Counted from the first letter of the stretch, positions 1 to 7,979 are shown. The stretch: DNA of 47,611 nucleotides from Bacteroidales bacterium (GCA_024401355.1 JAKSLF010000022.1:1-47611); one strand, 5' to 3'. A program made the numbers and translations. Notes: generated by a model not told the origin, from the letters alone.

Positions 1-667
1 TGATAGCAGTGAAGCCAGCCTTAGGAGCAGCGAGAACGCCGTCCATAGCCTTGAGCTCCTTGTTGATAAGGAAGCCGAACATCTTCTGGTCGTCAGCGAA
101 GAGGTCAGCGATAACAGCTGTAGAAGCGTGCTTACGGTGAGCAGTACCGAATGCGTCGTTAACGTAAACGTCAGCGTAAGAAGCGAGCTTCTTAGCGAAG
201 TTCTTCTGTGACTCCTTCATAGCCTTCTTAGCCTCGTCGAACTTAGGATCTTCCTTCTCGATGCCACGTGGCTTGCCTTCTTCCTCAGCGTAGTAGCGGA
301 GGTTCTGGAGGAGGAGGATTTCGCCTGGCTTAAGAGCCTTAGCAGCCTCGTCAGCGTTAGCAGCGTCTTCAGCGAACTTGATAGATGCAACACCGAACTC
401 CTTAGTGTACTTCTCGATAGCAGAGATGATCTGCTTGAGAGAGAACTTAGGATCGCCTTCCTGTGGGTTAACGTTCTTTGGCTTACCCATGTGGCTCATG
501 AGGATTGCGCAACCGCCGTCAGCGATAACCTTCTTGATTGTAGGGAGAGCACCACGGATACGAGTATCATCAGACACAGCACCAGTCTGCTTGTCCAAAG
601 GCACATTGAAGTCTACACGGATGATAGCCTTCTTGCCTGCGAAGCTGTAATTGTCAATTAAAACCAT
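1..667 (-). CDS. pgk: Phosphoglycerate kinase, N-terminal part (runs off left edge)
   Basis: Glycolytic and gluconeogenic enzyme that moves a phosphate between 1,3-bisphosphoglycerate and ADP in the cytosol. About 222 residues are visible, starting [20 protein letters not shown]. The conserved N-terminal substrate-binding segments are present: [55 protein letters not shown]. These match the 3-phosphoglycerate-binding half of PGK, including the arginines and histidines that hold the substrate. The C-terminal nucleotide-binding half lies outside the window, so there is no stop codon here. The ATG at 665-667 is the only start that fits the family's N-terminus. The gene has its own promoter, which overlaps the 3' end of the TatD-like gene behind it. 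The identity is secure; only completeness is unknown. Confidence 0.97.
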   Translation of the reverse strand, partial: MVLIDNYSFAGKKAIIRVDFNVPLDKQTGAVSDDTRIRGALPTIKKVIADGGCAILMSHMGKPKNVNPQEGDPKFSLKQIISAIEKYTKEFGVASIKFAEDAANADEAAKALKPGEILLLQNLRYYAEEEGKPRGIEKEDPKFDEAKKAMKESQKNFAKKLASYADVYVNDAFGTAHRKHASTAVIADLFADDQKMFGFLINKELKAMDGVLAAPKAGFTAI

Positions 668-722
668 TGCTTGAATGTTTATTGTGTTTTTTATAATTTG
701 CGATAAAATTCGATACGCGCTA

Positions 723-754
723 CAAAATTAATTTACATCTGCTTAATTCCCAAA
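723..754 (-). promoter_or_regulatory. Bacteroidetes-type promoter for pgk
   Basis: On the minus strand the -7 box reads TAATTTTG (723-730) and the -33 box reads TTTG (751-754), with a 20-base spacer. This fits the Bacteroidetes sigma-ABfr consensus TTTG-N19/20-TAnnTTTG. The -33 box and most of the spacer lie inside the end of the TatD-like gene. The expected 5' leader before the pgk start is about 50 bases and AT-rich. Confidence 0.75.
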
Positions 755-1374
755 TATTGAGTGCGAAAAAAGTGTAAATAGTTATTGTATAACTGCTCGA
801 TATTGGCGTTTATATAGTTGTATACCTCAGATATGGATGTAGACGAGTCGTCGGTTTCGGCGAGTAGTTTGTCGTCGGGTATGGCGGTGAGTACATCCTG
901 GAACCTCTTGAGTTGGAATTGTGAAGGTCCGACGGAGAAGTAGACATTGCCGTCGGCAGCCATATCGTTAATCCATTGAGCGGAGCCGTAGCAGCCGTGG
1001 ATGAGCCAAGGAAGGTGTCCGTTGTACTGCTTGTGTGCGTCGAGTATGGCGCCGTAAGCTTGGACGCAATGGATGATGAGTGGTTTATGCAGTTGTTGTG
1101 CGATGTCGATTTGCTTGTAGAAGACATCGGTCTGACGTTGGAAGTCGACGTTGCAAGCCTTATCGAGTCCGCACTCGCCGATAGCGTTAGCGAGTTGGGC
1201 GTGCTGGTAGAAATCGTCCCAGTTGATATTGTTCTCCGCGTCCCAAGGGTGAATTCCGATAGAGAAATTGGTTGGGAGCGGGAACGTCAGCTGGTCGACT
1301 CCGAAGCGGAAATTGTGCACGTTGACGATATCGTCGGGCTGGGTGTTGTGTGAATGTATATTGACGTAAGACAT
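733..1374 (-). CDS. TatD-family metal-dependent hydrolase
   Basis: 213-residue member of the TatD deoxyribonuclease/amidohydrolase family, a TIM-barrel metalloenzyme thought to act on DNA 3' ends or related phosphoesters. Visible metal-site motifs in order are: HSH near the N-terminus (the HxH pair), GECGLD (metal-bridging Glu), HC in LIIHCVQA, HG in LIHGCYG, and ETDD near residue 170. The protein is shorter than E. coli TatD (about 260 residues), as is common for Bacteroidetes versions, but every motif is present. It is the last gene of the cvpA-cmk-ispH-DUF4834 operon and starts 2 bases after the preceding stop. The substrate cannot be told from the sequence. Confidence 0.85.
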   Translation of the reverse strand: MSYVNIHSHNTQPDDIVNVHNFRFGVDQLTFPLPTNFSIGIHPWDAENNINWDDFYQHAQLANAIGECGLDKACNVDFQRQTDVFYKQIDIAQQLHKPLIIHCVQAYGAILDAHKQYNGHLPWLIHGCYGSAQWINDMAADGNVYFSVGPSQFQLKRFQDVLTAIPDDKLLAETDDSSTSISEVYNYINANIEQLYNNYLHFFRTQYLGIKQM

Positions 1375-1376
1375 AG

Positions 1377-1670
1377 CTACTTAACCTCTTCGAAATCGAC
1401 ATATTCGCCACCGAGTTCTTCGGACATTGTCTGTCCTTTGTCGTTGGTTTTGCGTTGTGTGGAGCCATTGATAGTGACTTCTCCCTCTTCCTTATTAGAA
1501 TTGTCGGCAGTAGAGAAATCGGAGTAGAATGGTCCGCCTTGCTGTCCCATCTTCTTCTCCATCTTTTTCATGAAGTGACGCATGATTAGTGGAACTGCGA
1601 GGACGAATAGGAACCTGAGCAGGTAGAAGATGAGGATTATGGTAATAATGGTGCCAAGAATCTTTTCCAT
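1377..1670 (-). CDS. DUF4834-like small membrane protein
   Basis: 97-residue protein with one N-terminal hydrophobic helix (about residues 5-30, IITIILIFYLLRFLFVLAVP), then a basic segment (RHFMKKMEKKMGQQ) and a polar, acidic tail ending GGEYVDFEEVK. The arrangement suggests a membrane anchor with a short cytoplasmic tail. It resembles the DUF4834 family that sits beside core genes in Bacteroidetes; that assignment is from memory of the family's pattern. Function is unknown. It lies between ispH (12-base gap) and the TatD-like gene (2-base gap), so it is almost certainly cotranscribed with both. Confidence 0.75.
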   Translation of the reverse strand: MEKILGTIITIILIFYLLRFLFVLAVPLIMRHFMKKMEKKMGQQGGPFYSDFSTADNSNKEEGEVTINGSTQRKTNDKGQTMSEELGGEYVDFEEVK

Positions 1671-1682
1671 GTAGAATTGTTA

Positions 1683-2573
1683 TTAAAGAGGTTGGCTACT
1701 ATCAGTTACTTTTTTCTCGACCAGATCCTTGATGTGCTGCATGAGCCAGAGCGGTGTAGATGTAGCTCCGAAGATGCCGATGCTGCCGTCGTCGGGAACT
1801 GGTTGTGTGGATGCGAGGATGGAGTTGACATCGTCTTCGCTAGTGACGAAATGTGAGTTGGGGTTGATGCCCCGGCAAATTTCGAAGAGGACCTTAGAGT
1901 TGGAGCTCTTGGCGCCTCCGACGAAGAGGATCATATCGTGTGACTGGGCGAACGTCTTGAGATGTTCGGCGCGGTCGGCCATCTGTCGGCATATAGTGTT
2001 GTGTGCCACGACGTCGCGGCGGACGCGCTGTCGTATTTTGGCGACTAGTGAGTCGTACTGTTGTGGGTCTTTTGTAGTTTGTGCGAACACCTCGGTTGGT
2101 TTGTCGGGGTCGACGAGGTCGATCTGGCTTTCGTTTTCGAGGAGGATGCACTTATTGTCGGTTTGTCCCATGAGTCCGATGACCTCGGCGTGTCCTTTTT
2201 TACCGAAGAGGACAATTTGTCCGTCGACGGTCTGCATTTTCTTCCAAGCGTCGCGGATGCGTTCCTGAAGTTTGAGAACCACGGGACATGTAGCATCGGT
2301 GAGGTGGAGATTGTTGCGACGTGCGATGTCGTAGGACGAAGGAGGTTCGCCATGTGCTCGGAAGAGGACGGAGGAATTGTGGAGTTCGGGGAGTTGTGAG
2401 ACATCGATAATTTTGAGTCCCTTCTGCTGCAGTCGTTCGATTTCGCGTTCGTTGTGTACGATATCGCCGACGCAATAGACCACATTGTGCTGGAGGAGTT
2501 CGTCCTCCAGGGTGGCAATGGCTCTTTTGACTCCAAAGCAGAAACCCGATCCTTCGTCGATAGTAATTCGCAT
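1683..2573 (-). CDS. ispH: 4-hydroxy-3-methylbut-2-enyl diphosphate reductase
   Basis: Last enzyme of the MEP isoprenoid pathway. It reduces HMBPP to IPP and DMAPP with a [4Fe-4S] cluster in the cytosol. The three cluster cysteines are visible in GFCFGVKRAI (about residue 13), DATCPVV (about 95) and NTICRQMADR (about 195). Other family signatures are FRAHGEPP, GKKGHAEVIGLMGQT and GGAKSSNSKVLFEIC. At 296 residues it is a normal length. It sits 18 bases downstream of cmk and 12 bases upstream of the DUF4834 gene. dxr, an earlier enzyme of the same pathway, is also in this window (39960-41120), so the organism makes isoprenoids by the MEP route. Confidence 0.97.
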   Translation of the reverse strand: MRITIDEGSGFCFGVKRAIATLEDELLQHNVVYCVGDIVHNEREIERLQQKGLKIIDVSQLPELHNSSVLFRAHGEPPSSYDIARRNNLHLTDATCPVVLKLQERIRDAWKKMQTVDGQIVLFGKKGHAEVIGLMGQTDNKCILLENESQIDLVDPDKPTEVFAQTTKDPQQYDSLVAKIRQRVRRDVVAHNTICRQMADRAEHLKTFAQSHDMILFVGGAKSSNSKVLFEICRGINPNSHFVTSEDDVNSILASTQPVPDDGSIGIFGATSTPLWLMQHIKDLVEKKVTDSSQPL

Positions 2574-2591
2574 GGCGAATTTAATTGATAA

Positions 2592-3287
2592 TTATGAATT
2601 CTTTATCTGGTTGACCTTGTCGAGAATCCATTGGAACTGTTCGTCCATGGTCATGTTGGAATTGTCGAGCAGGAGAGCGTCGTCGGCTTTGCGGAGTGGG
2701 CTTTCAGCTCGAGTGGAGTCGATGCGGTCGCGTTCGCGGACGTTGAAAAGGATGTCGTCGAAATTGACAGTTTCACCTTTGGCGGTAAGTTCGTCGAAAC
2801 GTCGTTGAGCACGGACCTCGTCGGAAGCGGTCATGAAAATCTTAAGGTCGGCATTAGGGAAAACGACGGTACCGATGTCGCGTCCGTCCATGACGAGACT
2901 GCCTTCGTTGCCCATTTGTCGTTGCCAGTCGACGAGTTTGCGTCGGATAGCTCCGATAGCGCTTACGAGGCTGACATTGGAGCTGACCTGCATAGCTCTG
3001 ATTTCGGCTTCAACGCTTTCTCCGTTCATGAATGTTTCGTTTTTCTTGAGTTCGGCGTTGAAGTTGAAAGTTATTTTGATATTATCGAGTGCAGCCACGA
3101 GTGCCTGTTCGTTGACAACGCCATCGTTGATGAGGTTGTTGCGAAGGGCATAGAGAGTGACAGAGCGGTACATAGCTCCTGTGTCGACATAAGCAATAGC
3201 GAGAGCCTTGGCGAGGTCCTTGGCCACGGTGCTTTTGCCGCAAGAGGAGTGTCCGTCGATAGCGATGATAATTTTCTTGTTATTCAC
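2592..3287 (-). CDS. cmk: Cytidylate kinase
   Basis: Phosphorylates CMP and dCMP to the diphosphates with ATP. The P-loop GHSSCGKST lies at about residues 12-20. It is followed by the CMP-binding motif YVDTGAMYRSVTLYAL, then GSLVMDGRDIGTVVFPNADLKIFMTAS (nucleotide-binding core) and RDRIDSTRAESPLRKADDALLLDNSNMT, typical of Cmk. The length of 231 residues is normal. It follows cvpA after 11 bases and precedes ispH by 18 bases. That short spacer carries an AT-rich AATTGATAA-like sequence resembling the repeat upstream of folE. Cmk and IspH neighbourhood is common in Bacteroidetes. Confidence 0.96.
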   Translation of the reverse strand: MNNKKIIIAIDGHSSCGKSTVAKDLAKALAIAYVDTGAMYRSVTLYALRNNLINDGVVNEQALVAALDNIKITFNFNAELKKNETFMNGESVEAEIRAMQVSSNVSLVSAIGAIRRKLVDWQRQMGNEGSLVMDGRDIGTVVFPNADLKIFMTASDEVRAQRRFDELTAKGETVNFDDILFNVRERDRIDSTRAESPLRKADDALLLDNSNMTMDEQFQWILDKVNQIKNS

Positions 3288-3298
3288 GGTGAAAAGAG

Positions 3299-3817
3299 TT
3301 ATTGCTGTCCGTTGTTGATAGTCTCTTTGATCTTGTCTACTCCGAAATTGAGGTAGGGGAAGATGTAAGGGGCAGTTTTGGTGATAGGCTCGTAGGTGAC
3401 GGACTTGGATTTCTCTTCGTGAGATACCATGTCGAGAATGTCGCCAACGAAGTAGTTGATAGCGCAGATGAAGCAGCTAATGATGAAGAGGTTGCGGATG
3501 ACGCAGAAGAGACCTCCGAGCACCTTGTTGGGGATGCCGAGTAGCGTGGTGTTGACAGCCTTGCTGATGATGGAGCTAAGGAAGTGAACAGCGACGATGA
3601 TAGCTGCCATAGTGATGATGAAGCTGACGATGCCGATGCCCTGGAAGGAGAAATGTTCGGCGATAGCAGTTTCGGTATAGCTACTGAATTTGACGGCTCC
3701 GTAGGCTCCGATGAAGAGTCCGAGGAATCCGGCGAGTTCGTAGATGAGACCTTTTTGCATTCCGACGAAGAATGACGCGATAGCGGTAATGATGATGATA
3801 ATGTCGAAAATGCTCAT
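3299..3817 (-). CDS. CvpA-family membrane protein
   Basis: 172-residue polytopic protein with about four hydrophobic helices: FDIIIIITAIASFFVGMQKG, ELAGFLGLFIGAYGAVKF, GIVSFIITMAAIIVAVHFL and VLGGLFCVIRNLFIISCFICAI. The N-terminal D-x-x-x pattern followed by KGLIYELAGFLGL and the later LGxxxRxL-like segment match the CvpA (colicin V production) family. Its role is poorly defined; in enteric bacteria it is linked to envelope homeostasis. It is the first protein-coding gene of the minus-strand operon, 64 bases behind tRNA-Arg(CCT). I see no clear promoter between the two, so cotranscription with the tRNA is possible. Confidence 0.88.
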   Translation of the reverse strand: MSIFDIIIIITAIASFFVGMQKGLIYELAGFLGLFIGAYGAVKFSSYTETAIAEHFSFQGIGIVSFIITMAAIIVAVHFLSSIISKAVNTTLLGIPNKVLGGLFCVIRNLFIISCFICAINYFVGDILDMVSHEEKSKSVTYEPITKTAPYIFPYLNFGVDKIKETINNGQQ

Positions 3818-3881
3818 AGGGAATAGTTGTGAATAGAGTGGAAAAACAAAGTAGTCAGTATAATATAAAGTATGAAAAAAG

Positions 3882-3953
3882 TGGCTCCACCGAGACTCGA
3901 ACTCGGATTTAAAGTTTAGGAAACTTCCGTTCTATCCCTTGAACTATGGGGCC
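3882..3953 (-). tRNA. tRNA-Arg (anticodon CCT)
   Basis: The minus strand folds into a complete cloverleaf of 72 bases. Acceptor arms are GGCCCCA and TGGAGCC, with a C-A mismatch at the fourth pair. The D-arm is GTTC/GAAC, the anticodon arm is GAAGT-TTCCTAA-ACTTT, and the T-arm is CCGAG-TTCGAGT-CTCGG. The anticodon CCT reads the AGG arginine codon. The discriminator is A, and no CCA is encoded after it. The acceptor mismatch is unusual but the rest is canonical. Confidence 0.92.
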
Positions 3954-3971
3954 CTAACTTTATTTCGTGTG

Positions 3972-4002
3972 CAAAGATAGGGAAAAAAAGTTTATTGTGC
4001 AA
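3972..4002 (-). promoter_or_regulatory. Promoter for tRNA-Arg(CCT)
   Basis: The minus-strand -7 box TATCTTTG (3972-3979) matches the Bacteroidetes consensus exactly, with TTG at 4000-4002 after a 20-base spacer. It lies about 18 bases upstream of the mature tRNA 5' end and may also drive the cvpA operon. Confidence 0.8.
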
Positions 4003-4252
4003 TAAGGGTTGTGAGTTTTAAGTTTGGATTGAGTTGGTTTTGGGTGTGTGGGGGTGTTGTTGTGGGTTTGACGGTTTGAAAGTGAAAGTGGGGAATTGCT
4101 TATAGAGTGTAAGTGTTAATAAATATTGCAAGGGTACGTTAAGGTTATCTTATCCCTCCGTTATTCTTACGGCAAAGTCGGAATGAAAGAATGTAAGTGA
4201 AGAACGGTGGTGAGGTTAGAAGTTGTAAATGTTCATAAAAGGGGCGTTTTTA
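4003..4252. other. Gene-free divergent intergenic stretch
   Basis: About 250 bases between the minus-strand tRNA promoter and the plus-strand secretion gene promoter. The stretch is GT-rich on the plus strand around 4025-4080 and AT-rich afterwards. I find no open reading frame of convincing length, no tRNA and no strong hairpin; the only small inverted pair is CCGT...ACGG near 4158-4172. Confidence 0.6.
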
Positions 4253-4286
4253 TTTGGATTTGTATATATATATATATATATATTTG
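4253..4286 (+). promoter_or_regulatory. Promoter with a (TA)10 spacer, possibly phase-variable
   Basis: The -7 box TATATTTG lies at 4279-4286 and its first four bases belong to the TA tract. TTTG elements lie at 4253-4256 and 4259-4262, giving spacers of 22 and 16 bases. Neither is the usual 19-20, so gain or loss of one or two TA units would move one of them into or out of register. The leader to the next start codon is about 55 bases. Confidence 0.6.
4263..4282. repeat. (TA)10 dinucleotide tract
   Basis: Ten uninterrupted TA units fill the space between the candidate -33 elements and the TTTG of the -7 box. Tracts of this kind expand and contract by slipped-strand mispairing. Confidence 0.97.
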
Positions 4287-4347
4287 CCCCCCGTTAACAG
4301 ATATTTTTTTGTATCTGAGTTTTGTTGAAATCAAACAATAATAATAT

Positions 4348-4791
4348 ATGAGATACTTATTTATTGTCATGTCGCTCATGCTGAGCATGGTGGCAATGGG
4401 ACAGTCGGTAGAGAGAATGACCATGACGCTAAGTGGCGAAGGTGGTTCGGCTGTTGGTGTGTTGTCGTCATTGAGTGTGACGGCGACCAATGCGGACGAG
4501 ACTCTGAAAGCATCTCCTGCGTTGGCGGATGGTGTAAATTTGCCATATCCGGTGGCTACGGCGCTTGATGCGGAGGATGTAGAGAACATCAGCATCACGA
4601 CGAGCAATGGAAAGATAAGTGTGAATGCAGAAGGCAATTACACTTGTGACATTTATGATGCGTCGGGCAGACAGGTAGCGATGCAGAGGGCGAAGAGTGC
4701 GGTGAGCATAGAGCTGGAGTCGGGCCTGTATGTGGTAGCGATAACTCGCGAGGGTAAAGTGGTATGTGCCCGCAAAGTGATAGTAAAATGA
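4348..4791 (+). CDS. Secreted protein with a type IX secretion-like C-terminal domain
   Basis: 147-residue exported protein. It has a clear signal peptide (MRYLFIVMSLMLSMVAMGQS, cleavage near residue 19). The last 65 or so residues form a small beta-sandwich-like module with YTCDIYDASGRQVAMQ, then IELESGLYVVAITREGK and the terminal KVIVK. That pattern (YDxxGR, LxxGxYxV, KVxVK end) is the type A sorting signal used by the Bacteroidetes type IX secretion system. The segment between signal and C-terminal domain is only about 60 residues with no recognised fold, so this is nearly a bare sorting domain. It stands 25 bases upstream of a second secreted protein, probably in one operon. Function is unknown. 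Confidence 0.8.
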   Translation: MRYLFIVMSLMLSMVAMGQSVERMTMTLSGEGGSAVGVLSSLSVTATNADETLKASPALADGVNLPYPVATALDAEDVENISITTSNGKISVNAEGNYTCDIYDASGRQVAMQRAKSAVSIELESGLYVVAITREGKVVCARKVIVK

Positions 4792-4816
4792 TAATAAACA
4801 AAAAACAATATAGAAT

Positions 4817-5920
4817 ATGAGAAAGTTTTTTACGCTTGTGGCACTTGTAGTAAGTGCGGTGGCGGCTGTGGCACAGGTGCCTGCGTTTATGAATTATTCG
4901 TGCAGCATTAAGGGTAGCGATGGAGTTGCGCTTGCTGATAAAAACGTAAGCATAAGAGTGAGTGTGGCGATAGCGTCTAATGTATACGTGGAAACACACA
5001 GCGCAAAGACAGATGCCAACGGTTTGGTAGACATTGTTATAGGTAAAGGTAAGTCGCCTTTTGATGCAAAAATCAAATCTTTGGGCAAATTGAAATGGTC
5101 TCAAGAAGGTGTTCGCAAGTTGAAGGTAGAGATAGACCCAGAAGGCGGCACGAACTACACAATAAGTGGTGAGAGTGAAATAGGAAGTGTGCCATTTTCG
5201 TTCTATTCGGACTATGCTAATAAGGCTATGCAGGTTGGTGATATGCCAATGGCAAATGTTACGGTAGCTATAGATGGTCTTGGGAGTGCTCCGCAAGGTT
5301 GGGTAGAGATTCTTGGCCAGAGAGTAGATGCGACAAATCCATCTGTAACAGTTAGTGTCCCTGCATATTCTCCAGTGTATATGTCTTGGAATAATTTCAA
5401 ATCGGATGATAATATCAAGGTGAACTCAGTATACCTCAATGGTGTTGGAGTTAATAAAAACGTGGGAACTGTTGATGTTGAGGGTACAGTAACCAAACGA
5501 GAGTTGGTATATTTGAGACTTAAGGCAACTGATTGGGCACTAGTGTCAGAGCAATATACAACATCAAAAGGCAAATTGGATTATGGCAGGTTTGATGAGT
5601 CTGTAATAACTAAAAACTGGGAGGCAAATCCTAGCAAATTCACAAGTATGACAGCCGATGAGTACAACACAATGTTTAATCAAAGCACATATCTGAATAA
5701 TGATGGTGATATGAATTTTACACATCCTACAGATACACGATTAACAGCTTCGAACAGTTACATTGGCGTCAATTTCTGGACCTATATTTCCAAGCCAGGA
5801 ACAGTAACAAAGAACGTCAAGAGTAAAGCTTTTGATGATGGCAACAACTTCCCTATCGGTCCATTTGACCCTAACAAGGAGAATAAAATAGTAGTGCAGT
5901 TTGTGGAGATTATATTCTAA
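4817..5920 (+). CDS. Secreted protein with a Bacteroidetes fibre/adhesin-type N-terminal module
   Basis: 367-residue exported protein with a signal peptide ending near residue 19 (AAVAQ). Residues 20-135 carry a module common in Bacteroidetes surface and tail-fibre-like proteins: PAFMNYSCSIKGSDG, ADKNVSIRVSVA, TDANGLVDIVIGKG, LKVEIDPEGGTNYTISGESE and GSVPFSFYSDYANKA. The rest (residues 140-367) is rich in Asn, Thr and Tyr and has no domain I recognise. I see no C-terminal sorting domain; the protein ends KIVVQFVEIIF. Because it follows the short sorting-domain protein directly, the two may act together at the cell surface. The gene is followed by two hairpins, the second a strong terminator. 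Confidence 0.7.
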   Translation: MRKFFTLVALVVSAVAAVAQVPAFMNYSCSIKGSDGVALADKNVSIRVSVAIASNVYVETHSAKTDANGLVDIVIGKGKSPFDAKIKSLGKLKWSQEGVRKLKVEIDPEGGTNYTISGESEIGSVPFSFYSDYANKAMQVGDMPMANVTVAIDGLGSAPQGWVEILGQRVDATNPSVTVSVPAYSPVYMSWNNFKSDDNIKVNSVYLNGVGVNKNVGTVDVEGTVTKRELVYLRLKATDWALVSEQYTTSKGKLDYGRFDESVITKNWEANPSKFTSMTADEYNTMFNQSTYLNNDGDMNFTHPTDTRLTASNSYIGVNFWTYISKPGTVTKNVKSKAFDDGNNFPIGPFDPNKENKIVVQFVEIIF

Positions 5921-5977
5921 TCTTTGTCAATAGACTATTAGAGGGCATGTCAAAGCCACTCCGTTAGTAAAAAGGCG

Positions 5978-6000
5978 GTCGTTAGTGATAAACTGACGAC
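5978..6000. repeat. Inverted repeat (hairpin) upstream of the terminator
   Basis: Arms GTCGTTAGT and ACTGACGAC flank a 5-base loop and pair over nine positions with one G-T wobble. On the minus strand the hairpin is followed by CGCC and a short T run, so it may act as a weak terminator in that direction. Confidence 0.6.
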
Positions 6001-6013
6001 GGCAAAAAAGATA

Positions 6014-6051
6014 AAAGCCATTCTTGCGAATAAAGCGAGAATGGCTTTTTT
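6014..6051 (+). terminator. Rho-independent terminator
   Basis: A 14-bp stem (AAAGCCATTCTTGC with GCGAGAATGGCTTT, one wobble pair) and a 7-base loop run into TTTTTT. It ends the two-gene secretion operon. Its T run also supplies the -33 region of the lepA promoter. Confidence 0.9.
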
Positions 6052-6079
6052 GGGAATTGGCAATTAATTATTATCTTTG
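6049..6079 (+). promoter_or_regulatory. Promoter for the lepA operon
   Basis: -33 TTTG (6049-6052) and -7 TATCTTTG (6072-6079) are separated by 19 bases, a full consensus match. The reading frame open from a TTG at 6077 begins inside this box, which argues against that longer start. Confidence 0.85.
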
Positions 6080-6136
6080 CGAGCGTGTAAAATAGGCGAC
6101 AGCCAAAAGGGTGTAACAAGAAAGAAAAAAGAAACG

Positions 6137-7930
6137 ATGGAAAACATTCGCAACTTCTGCATAATAGCTCATATAGACCATGGCAAGAGTACGCTAGCGG
6201 ACCGCCTTCTGGAGTTCACGAAGACCGTGACGGGGAAGGAGATGCAGGCTCAGGTGCTGGATGACATGGACCTGGAGCGTGAGCGCGGCATAACAATCAA
6301 GAGTCATGCGATACAGATGGACTATGTTGCGAATGACGGGAAGAAATATGTGCTGAACCTGATAGACACTCCGGGTCACGTAGACTTCTCGTATGAAGTG
6401 TCGCGATCGATAGCGGCATGTGAGGGAGCGTTGCTTGTAGTAGATGCTACGCAGGGCATTCAGGCTCAGACAATCTCGAACCTTTATCAGGCGATAAACC
6501 ACAATCTGGAGATAATACCGGTGTTGAACAAGATGGACATGCCGAATGCGATGCCAGACGAAGTGGAGGACCAGATAATAGAGCTGATAGGCTGTGACAG
6601 AGGCGACATCATCCATGCGAGTGGAAAGACGGGCATGGGCGTGTCGGAGATATTGGAAGCGATAGTAGAGCGAGTGCCATGTCCGGTAGGAGATCCGAAT
6701 GCTCCGCTCCAGTGCCTGATATTTGACTCGGTGTTCAACTCGTTCAGAGGAATTGTGGCATACTATAAAGTAGTGAATGGCACGATAAAGGCTGGCGAGA
6801 TGGTGAAATTCGTAGCGACGGGCAAGGAGTATGACGCGGACGAAGTTGGAGTGTTGAGACTAGACTTTGAGCCACGCAAGGAAGTGAAAGCCGGCGACGT
6901 GGGTTACATCATAAGTGGTATCAAGACGAGCAAGGAAGTGAAAGTGGGTGATACGATCACGCATGTAGAGAATCCTTGTGACAAAGCGATAGAGGGCTTT
7001 GAGGAAGTGAAGCCGATGGTGTTTGCGGGTATATATCCGATAGACACGGAGGACTATGAGGACCTGAGAGCGTCGATAGAGAAACTGCAGCTGAACGATG
7101 CGTCGTTGACATTCCAGCCGGAGTCGTCGTTGGCGTTGGGTTTTGGCTTCAGATGTGGTTTCCTTGGACTCTTGCATCTTGAGATAGTGCAGGAGCGACT
7201 GGACAGAGAATTCAATCAGGCAGTCATCACGACCGTGCCAAACGTACCATACAAAGCATACACCAAGAAAGGTGAGATGATAGAAGTGCACATGCCATCG
7301 GCATTGCCGGAGCCGACCGTGCTGGACTATGTGGAGGAACCATATATAAAGGCGCAGGTGATCACGAAGAGTGAGTTTGTGGGTCCGATCATGACATTGT
7401 GTATGCAGAAGCGAGGAACGCTGCAGAAGCAGACATACCTGACAGCGGACCGAGTGGAGTTGGAATATGACATGCCTTTGGCAGAGATAGTGTTTGACTT
7501 CTATGACAGATTGAAGAGCATGTCGAAAGGATATGCGTCATTTGACTATTATCCGATAGACTTCAGGCAGAGCAACCTTGTAAAGATGGACATACTGCTG
7601 AACGGTGAGAAAGTGGATGCGTTGTCGACGTTGACATTCTATGACAATGCGGTACCAATCGGCCGAAAAATGTGTGAGAAGCTGAAAGAGCTGATCCCAA
7701 GGCAGCAGTTTGAAGTAGCGATACAGGCGGCGATAGGTGCCAAGATTATAGCTCGAGAGACAATCAAAGCGGTGAGAAAAGACGTTACGGCGAAGTGTTA
7801 TGGTGGTGACGTGTCGCGAAAGAGGAAACTCTTGGAGAAGCAGAAAGAGGGCAAGAAGAGGATGAAGCAGATAGGCCGAGTGGAAGTGCCTCAGAAAGCA
7901 TTCTTGGCCGTGTTGAAGCTGGACGAGTAA
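6137..7930 (+). CDS. lepA: Translation elongation factor 4 (LepA)
   Basis: Ribosome-associated GTPase implicated in back-translocation and translation quality under stress. From the ATG at 6137 the product is 597 residues, the normal LepA length. GTPase motifs are AHIDHGKST (G1), RGITI (G2), DTPGHVDF (G3) and NKMD (G4). The LepA-specific parts follow: [13 protein letters not shown] in the domain III/V region, and the basic C-terminal stretch [20 protein letters not shown] with [14 protein letters not shown] longer frame from TTG 6077 overlaps the promoter and lacks family similarity, so 6137 is preferred. It heads a compact plus-strand operon: folE, marC-like, rnhA and two glycosyltransferases. 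Confidence 0.97.
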   Translation: MENIRNFCIIAHIDHGKSTLADRLLEFTKTVTGKEMQAQVLDDMDLERERGITIKSHAIQMDYVANDGKKYVLNLIDTPGHVDFSYEVSRSIAACEGALLVVDATQGIQAQTISNLYQAINHNLEIIPVLNKMDMPNAMPDEVEDQIIELIGCDRGDIIHASGKTGMGVSEILEAIVERVPCPVGDPNAPLQCLIFDSVFNSFRGIVAYYKVVNGTIKAGEMVKFVATGKEYDADEVGVLRLDFEPRKEVKAGDVGYIISGIKTSKEVKVGDTITHVENPCDKAIEGFEEVKPMVFAGIYPIDTEDYEDLRASIEKLQLNDASLTFQPESSLALGFGFRCGFLGLLHLEIVQERLDREFNQAVITTVPNVPYKAYTKKGEMIEVHMPSALPEPTVLDYVEEPYIKAQVITKSEFVGPIMTLCMQKRGTLQKQTYLTADRVELEYDMPLAEIVFDFYDRLKSMSKGYASFDYYPIDFRQSNLVKMDILLNGEKVDALSTLTFYDNAVPIGRKMCEKLKELIPRQQFEVAIQAAIGAKIIARETIKAVRKDVTAKCYGGDVSRKRKLLEKQKEGKKRMKQIGRVEVPQKAFLAVLKLDE

Positions 7931-7940
7931 CGATAATGGA

Positions 7941-7979
7941 GAATTGATAATTGACAATTAATAATTGATAATTATTATT
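7941..7979. repeat. AT-rich ATTGATAATT-type intergenic repeat
   Basis: The gap between lepA and folE consists of overlapping copies of ATTGATAATT and its near-complement (GAATTGATAATTGACAATT, then AATAATTGATAATTATTATT). Similar AATTGATAATT sequence lies in the cmk-ispH spacer near 2578-2596. Such AT-only blocks are common between Bacteroidetes genes. The stretch leaves no room for a conventional ribosome binding site. Confidence 0.7.

Noticed and set aside
2631-3356. Plus-strand open frame of 241 codons opposite cmk
   Set aside because: Antisense to a well-supported kinase; acidic, Val- and Asp-rich translation without motifs.
6077-6136. N-terminal extension of LepA from a TTG start
   Set aside because: It begins inside the -7 promoter box and precedes the conserved [19 protein letters not shown] start.
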